Assembly: GCF_009498235.1 (NCBI RefSeq)
Contig: NZ_CP044205.1
Span: forward strand, 2,233,389 to 2,297,388
Source: Candidatus Methylospira mobilis
GTDB taxonomy: Bacteria > Pseudomonadota > Gammaproteobacteria > Methylococcales > Methylococcaceae
Reading direction: 5' to 3'
Length of the DNA: 64,000 nucleotides
A program made the position numbers and the translations under genes. The notes beneath the pieces are model-generated. The model ran no database searches. It was not told the origin of the DNA and saw only the letters and a program-made list of their open reading frames with translations. Of this stretch, positions 59,621-64,000 are shown one piece after another; the first letter of the stretch is position 1; every line of letters begins with the position of its first letter.

Positions 59621-62410
59621 ATGAGCAATGCCGAATCGCCGCGCTATCTGATCGGCATCGACCTCGGAACCACCCATACCGCAGTCGCTTTTACCGATCT
59701 GATTCAAGCCCGGCGAACACAGCCCGAACTGGAATTGTTTCATATACCTCAGTTGATAGCGCCGGGCAAAGTGGAAGCCCGCTCTCTGCTGCCTTCTCTA
59801 CGCTACCACCCTGCCATAGACGAGCTGGCGGCAACCGATCTGCTGTTGCCATGGCAACGGGAATACGAACCCGGATCGCCGGTGCATGGCGAGTTGGCGC
59901 GCCTACTCGGCGCCAAATCGCAAGGAAGGCTGGTCAGCAGCGCTAAAAGCTGGTTGTCACACAGCCTGATCGACCGTCACGCACCGATACTGCCATGGGA
60001 TGCCGTCGAAGATGCCGCACGCATCTCACCGGTAGAAGCCAGCGCAGGCTATCTGAGCTACGTTCGCGACACATGGAACCACCAACGTCCGCTTTTTCCG
60101 CTGGAAAATCAGGACATCGTACTGACCGTACCCGCATCTTTCGATGAAACCGCGCGCAAGCTCACTCTCAATGCCTCAAACGACGCAGGATTAACGCGCA
60201 TTCATTTGATTGAGGAACCACTGGCGGCCTGTTATGCATGGCTGTGGCAACATAGAGACACCCTGAAATCGCATCTGGCGAATGTATCCCTGCTTCTGGT
60301 TATTGATGTCGGGGGCGGTACCACGGATCTGACCCTGATCAGCGTTACGCAGGGAGATCAAGCTCCGGAGCTCAAACGTATTGCAGTCAGCAATCATCTG
60401 ATGCTGGGCGGCGATAATATTGACCTGATGATGGCGCATCATGCCGAACAACAATTAACAGGCGGAGTTCAACGGCTCTCCGCCGCCGAATTCGGACAAT
60501 TGACCCATCAATGCCGTTTGGCCAAGGAGAAAATTCTCTCTGCCGATGCCCCGGAAACCTTGACGCTTACCCTGCTGGGTTCGGGAGCGCAAATCATCGG
60601 CGGCGCACGCTCCGTCACGCTCGATCGCGACGAGGTGAAAACACAGATACTTGATGGTTTTCTGCCGTTTGTTGCGCTTGGAGCCGGCATCCAGCAAAAA
60701 CGCAGCGGCGTAACCGGACTGGGTTTGCCCTACTGCAGCGACCCGGCCATTACCCGGCATATTTCCGCTTTTCTATCGCTACACGGCTGCTCCGCGGATA
60801 ACTCCGATCGCGGCATACCCGACGCCGTTCTGTTCAACGGCGGCCTGTTTAACAGTCCATACACTACGCGTAGAATTCTGGATCAACTGACGCAATGGCG
60901 TGGCGTGGCGCCGATCGAACTCGTCAATCAGGATACCGGCACCGCAGTTGCCCGCGGCGCGGTTGCCTATGGGCTGTCCCGGCGCGGCGTCGCCATTCAC
61001 AAAGTGGGAGGCGGTTCCGCTCGCAGTTATTTTCTGCAGCTACCGGCCGAACGCGACCAAGAAAATCCTGGAATCTGTTTGCTGCCTAAAGGAACGGAAA
61101 CCGAAACCGAAATTCCGCTGGAAAGCAAAACCTTCAGTCTGACATTGGGGCAAACGGTCAGCTTTCAAATTTTTTCCACCACGGAAGAACTGGCGGTTAC
61201 AGCCGGCAGCCTGGTGGATTTGAATCACGAGCGTTTTCTCCCGCTTCCGCCGCTGCTACTGGCGTTTAACCTTGAAACTGAAAGCGGGCGTACCGATGCG
61301 CCCGTCAAGCTGGTCTCTTGCCTGACGGAAATAGGAACCATGGAAGTCGGCTGTTTATCGCTGGATGAGCCAGAGCGGCGCTGGAACATGGCGTTTGAAC
61401 TGCGTGGCGCGCAACCGGTTTCAGACAGCCGGCTTCAAACGGCGTCTCACCCCGGCCTGGATGAAGCGCTGGCTTTAATCCGTCCGACTTTTGAAAAAAA
61501 AAGCAGGGAAGTAGACTCGCGTAAAATAAAAAACCTGCGCCAGGATCTGGAAAATATTCTGGGCGCCCGAGATACCTGGAACATCGGTTTGTTGCGCAGA
61601 TTGTTCGACGAACTGATGCTGGGGCTGTCTCAACGCAAGCGTTCAGCGGTACACGAACGGCTTTGGCTTAACCTCGCCGGATACTGTCTTAGGCCCGGCT
61701 ATGGTGACCCTACTGACCCATCGCGTATCATATGCCTGCTCGATATCTACGCTCAAGGCATACAATATACCAAGGAAACGCGAAACTGGGCCGAATGGTG
61801 GACGTTATGGCGGCGTATCGCCGGTGGTTTGAATCAACAGGCGCAGGAGCGTATTTATTCTTCCATAACCGGTTTTATCAATCCTGAAAATGCCAAAAGA
61901 AAAAACCTGCAGGCAAGCGGCGCGCAAAAAGCCTTTGAAGACATGGTGCGGCTGGCAGGCTCTTTGGAACGGATTGCTATCCCTCAAAAAACGGAACTGG
62001 GAGGCTGGCTCGCGCAAAGGCTGGAAAAAGCCGCGGAAGCCGCAGCCGCTTGGTGGGCATTGGGGCGCATAGGCAATAGAATACCCTTGTACGGCAGTTG
62101 CCACACAGTGGTAAGCGCGTCCACCGGTCAGGAGTGGCTGCATCTGCTATTGGAACAGGATTGGAAACGAAACCGGCAGGCCGCCTTTTCCGCCACCCTG
62201 ATCGCGCGAATGAGCGGCGACCGCAGCCGGGACATTGATCAACAAACGCGCGCATTGGTCGCGGATAAACTGACACGCGCAAAAATGCCGGAAAACTGGC
62301 TGGCCATGGTCAACAATCTGCAGCCTATCGACCTATCCGATGAAAATCGGGCGCTTGGAGAAATGCTGCCTCCCGGCCTAAAGCTTGTCTCAAATGGCTC
62401 GCCGGAATGA
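59621..62410 (+). CDS. Large Hsp70-family ATPase (929 residues)
   Basis: Second Hsp70-like protein. Nucleotide motifs are LIGIDLGTTHTAVAFT (about 9-24), VIDVGGGTTDLTLI (about 226) and LFNGGLFNS (about 404). After a beta-rich segment to about 600, it has an extra C-terminal helical region of roughly 320 residues (for example LRRLFDELMLGLSQRKRSAV), which I recall from relatives as DUF3731. Its N-terminal half clearly resembles that of the first Hsp70 gene. The gap to that gene is only 9 bases. Confidence 0.9.
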   Translation: MSNAESPRYLIGIDLGTTHTAVAFTDLIQARRTQPELELFHIPQLIAPGKVEARSLLPSLRYHPAIDELAATDLLLPWQREYEPGSPVHGELARLLGAKSQGRLVSSAKSWLSHSLIDRHAPILPWDAVEDAARISPVEASAGYLSYVRDTWNHQRPLFPLENQDIVLTVPASFDETARKLTLNASNDAGLTRIHLIEEPLAACYAWLWQHRDTLKSHLANVSLLLVIDVGGGTTDLTLISVTQGDQAPELKRIAVSNHLMLGGDNIDLMMAHHAEQQLTGGVQRLSAAEFGQLTHQCRLAKEKILSADAPETLTLTLLGSGAQIIGGARSVTLDRDEVKTQILDGFLPFVALGAGIQQKRSGVTGLGLPYCSDPAITRHISAFLSLHGCSADNSDRGIPDAVLFNGGLFNSPYTTRRILDQLTQWRGVAPIELVNQDTGTAVARGAVAYGLSRRGVAIHKVGGGSARSYFLQLPAERDQENPGICLLPKGTETETEIPLESKTFSLTLGQTVSFQIFSTTEELAVTAGSLVDLNHERFLPLPPLLLAFNLETESGRTDAPVKLVSCLTEIGTMEVGCLSLDEPERRWNMAFELRGAQPVSDSRLQTASHPGLDEALALIRPTFEKKSREVDSRKIKNLRQDLENILGARDTWNIGLLRRLFDELMLGLSQRKRSAVHERLWLNLAGYCLRPGYGDPTDPSRIICLLDIYAQGIQYTKETRNWAEWWTLWRRIAGGLNQQAQERIYSSITGFINPENAKRKNLQASGAQKAFEDMVRLAGSLERIAIPQKTELGGWLAQRLEKAAEAAAAWWALGRIGNRIPLYGSCHTVVSASTGQEWLHLLLEQDWKRNRQAAFSATLIARMSGDRSRDIDQQTRALVADKLTRAKMPENWLAMVNNLQPIDLSDENRALGEMLPPGLKLVSNGSPE

Positions 62411-64000
62411 AGCGGCGGCGGATTTGCATCTTATCGAATCAATGAACATAACCGGGCTTAAAGCGCAGATACGCTTACCAGCTCTATGGATCATCGTTGC
62501 CGGCAGTTATTTGGCCATGGCTAAAATATGCCTGGAGCTTGGCGCTATCGGCGGCACGATATCACCGTTCTGGCTTCCCGCAGGACTGGTGATGGGATTG
62601 ACGCTGGCCCTCGGCTATCGAGTGCTTCCGGGGATTTTCATCGGCCAGTTGCTGAGCGGCGTTCTGCTGGAAACGCATACCGGGTGGCTGGCGCCCTTTG
62701 CTGAAGCGGGCGGCAATATCCTTGAGGGCATTATTTTCCGCTATCTGGCAGCCGGCCGGCCCATCACTACCGTGCGCAGCTTCCTGAATGTTCTACCCGG
62801 CGCCGCGCTGGGCAGTCTGGCGAACGCCGCCATAGGTGTAAGCGCATTTACCTGGTCCGGTGCCATTAACCCCGACATAGCGCTACAGGCCGCTTTAACC
62901 TGGTTCATAGGAGACATAGGCGGCGCCTTGATAATAATGCCGGTAATCGCCGGTTGGAAAATCATCAATTGGAATGTATGGAAAAAAACCCGGTTTCTGG
63001 CGGAATTCGGTTTTTTATCGCTGTTGACGGTTACGCTGAGCTATATCGCATTTTTCGATACATTTTCGCTTCCAAGCTACCCACTGGTATTTTTGCTGCT
63101 GCCGCTGCTGCTCTGGGGAGCCTTCCGCTTCGATTACAGCGCAGTCAATTTGCTCAACGCAATATTGACCGGAGTAGCCGTTGCCGGAACCACCCATGGT
63201 CACGGCCCGTTCGCAATTGCAGCGCCGATCATGTCGCTCACGCTGTTGCAAATATTTACTGCGGCGCTCGTTTGCACTTCATTGCTGGTGATGCTGATCA
63301 ATCGCGAACGCCGGAATGTCATGATTGATATTCGACAGCAGGCAATCGAACTGGAACATCGCGTACAAAAGCAGACAGGAGCATACAGGGCCGCCAACTG
63401 GGAGCTTAGAGAATCGGAGAAGCGTTTCCGCTTTATGCTGGAAACCAGCCCTATTTCGGTACGCATCACCAGCACTGACGGTCGCAAGATCCTGTTTGCG
63501 AACCGGCGCTACGAGGAATTGATCAATGTCTCTGCCGGTCGCGCCATTGGTATCAACCCGACCACCTTTTATAAAAATCCGGACGATTACGAGAGTGTGC
63601 TGAAAATACTGAAAGCGCGCGAAAACATTTTCAATCGTCTGACCGAGTTGAGCGTACCGGGAGCCGGGACCAAATGGGTGCTGGCATCCTACCTGTCTAT
63701 ACGTTACCAGGGAAAAAGCGAGTTTCTCGGCTGGTTTTACGATATTACCGAACACAAACAAGCCGAAGAAAAGCTGACCTTGTCCGATCGGGTTTTCAAC
63801 GAAACCCATGAAGGCATCATTATCACCGATGTCCAAAACCGCATCATCGACGTCAATCCGGCCTTTTGCACTATCACCGGCTATACACGCGACGAGGCTA
63901 TCGGACAAACGCCGCATTTTCTTCGCTCCGGCAAGCAACCCCCCGAATTTTACACCGCGCTGTGGGGCACCTTGAACGAAACCGGACACTGGCAGGGCGA
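62394..64000 (+). CDS. MASE1-PAS sensor protein, cut by the window edge
   Basis: The membrane-bound N-terminal MASE1-type sensory region spans about residues 25-310, with many helices (PFWLPAGLVMGLTLALGYR, GGNILEGIIFRYLA, NVLPGAALGSLANAAIG). Two PAS domains follow (about 345-460 and from about 465: FNETHEGIIITDVQNRIIDV, NPAFCTITGYTRDEAIGQ). The 3' part, which decides whether the output is GGDEF/EAL or a kinase, is outside the window. ATG 62394 overlaps the Hsp70 stop by 17 bases; ATG 62442 is an alternative start. No stop occurs before the edge. Confidence 0.88.
   Translation, partial: MARRNEAAADLHLIESMNITGLKAQIRLPALWIIVAGSYLAMAKICLELGAIGGTISPFWLPAGLVMGLTLALGYRVLPGIFIGQLLSGVLLETHTGWLAPFAEAGGNILEGIIFRYLAAGRPITTVRSFLNVLPGAALGSLANAAIGVSAFTWSGAINPDIALQAALTWFIGDIGGALIIMPVIAGWKIINWNVWKKTRFLAEFGFLSLLTVTLSYIAFFDTFSLPSYPLVFLLLPLLLWGAFRFDYSAVNLLNAILTGVAVAGTTHGHGPFAIAAPIMSLTLLQIFTAALVCTSLLVMLINRERRNVMIDIRQQAIELEHRVQKQTGAYRAANWELRESEKRFRFMLETSPISVRITSTDGRKILFANRRYEELINVSAGRAIGINPTTFYKNPDDYESVLKILKARENIFNRLTELSVPGAGTKWVLASYLSIRYQGKSEFLGWFYDITEHKQAEEKLTLSDRVFNETHEGIIITDVQNRIIDVNPAFCTITGYTRDEAIGQTPHFLRSGKQPPEFYTALWGTLNETGHWQG

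Overview
The window looks like the chromosome of a gammaproteobacterium with moderately high GC. The gene orders that suggest this are rpoE-rseA-rseB-rseC-mucD next to nadB and lepA, hfq-hflX-hflK-hflC-hisZ-purA, and rimP-nusA-infB-rbfA-truB, lptF-lptG, pepA-holC. All are familiar from Pseudomonas-like and other gammaproteobacterial genomes. I cannot name the genus from sequence alone. No rRNA, tRNA or CRISPR array was found.

Layout. (1) 1-1039: 5' part of lepA, minus strand, running off the left edge. (2) 1856-11430: one plus-strand chemosensory operon. It encodes a soluble receptor with two signalling tips, a protein with three CheW domains, CheB, a HEAT-repeat protein, CheR, CheY, CheA, a small STAS-like protein and a second CheY. 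It lies in the opposite direction inside what is normally the mucD-lepA interval, so it looks inserted. (3) 12139-16246: the envelope-stress regulon rpoE-rseA-rseB-rseC-mucD (minus), then nadB, surE, pcm and kbp (plus). (4) 21786-25828: an unusual 734-residue envelope protein combining a zincin-like, a transpeptidase-like and a SpoIID-like region, followed by a decayed IS3-family element interrupted by an internally deleted group II intron. (5) 25829-50078: a long minus-strand run of core genes: cobC-cobT, purA, hisZ, hflC-hflK, hflX, hfq, glmM, ftsH, rlmE, greA, carB-carA, truB, rbfA, infB, nusA, rimP; only yhbY is on the plus strand. (6) 50506-55927: two small membrane proteins, lptG-lptF, pepA and holC. 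(7) 56207-62410: two tandem paralogous secreted proteins, a DUF2760 membrane protein and two Hsp70-type ATPases, which look like one unit. (8) 62394-64000: a MASE1-PAS sensor cut by the right edge.

The accessory signal is in four places: the chemosensory operon, the three-region envelope protein, the DUF2760/Hsp70 locus, and the non-coding repeats. Two dispersed repeat families were worked out by eye. One is a MITE-like element: a 176-bp copy next to carA has 14-bp terminal inverted repeats and an 8-bp target duplication, and there are diverged copies upstream of nadB and downstream of pepA. The other is an intergenic repeat with conserved ends and variable middles (11716-11842, 21305-21550, 55974-56170, and a solo end at 19013-19039).

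Start codons were chosen from ribosome-binding sites and family alignments remembered from general knowledge; alternatives are noted. Family names come from motif recognition, not from database searches.
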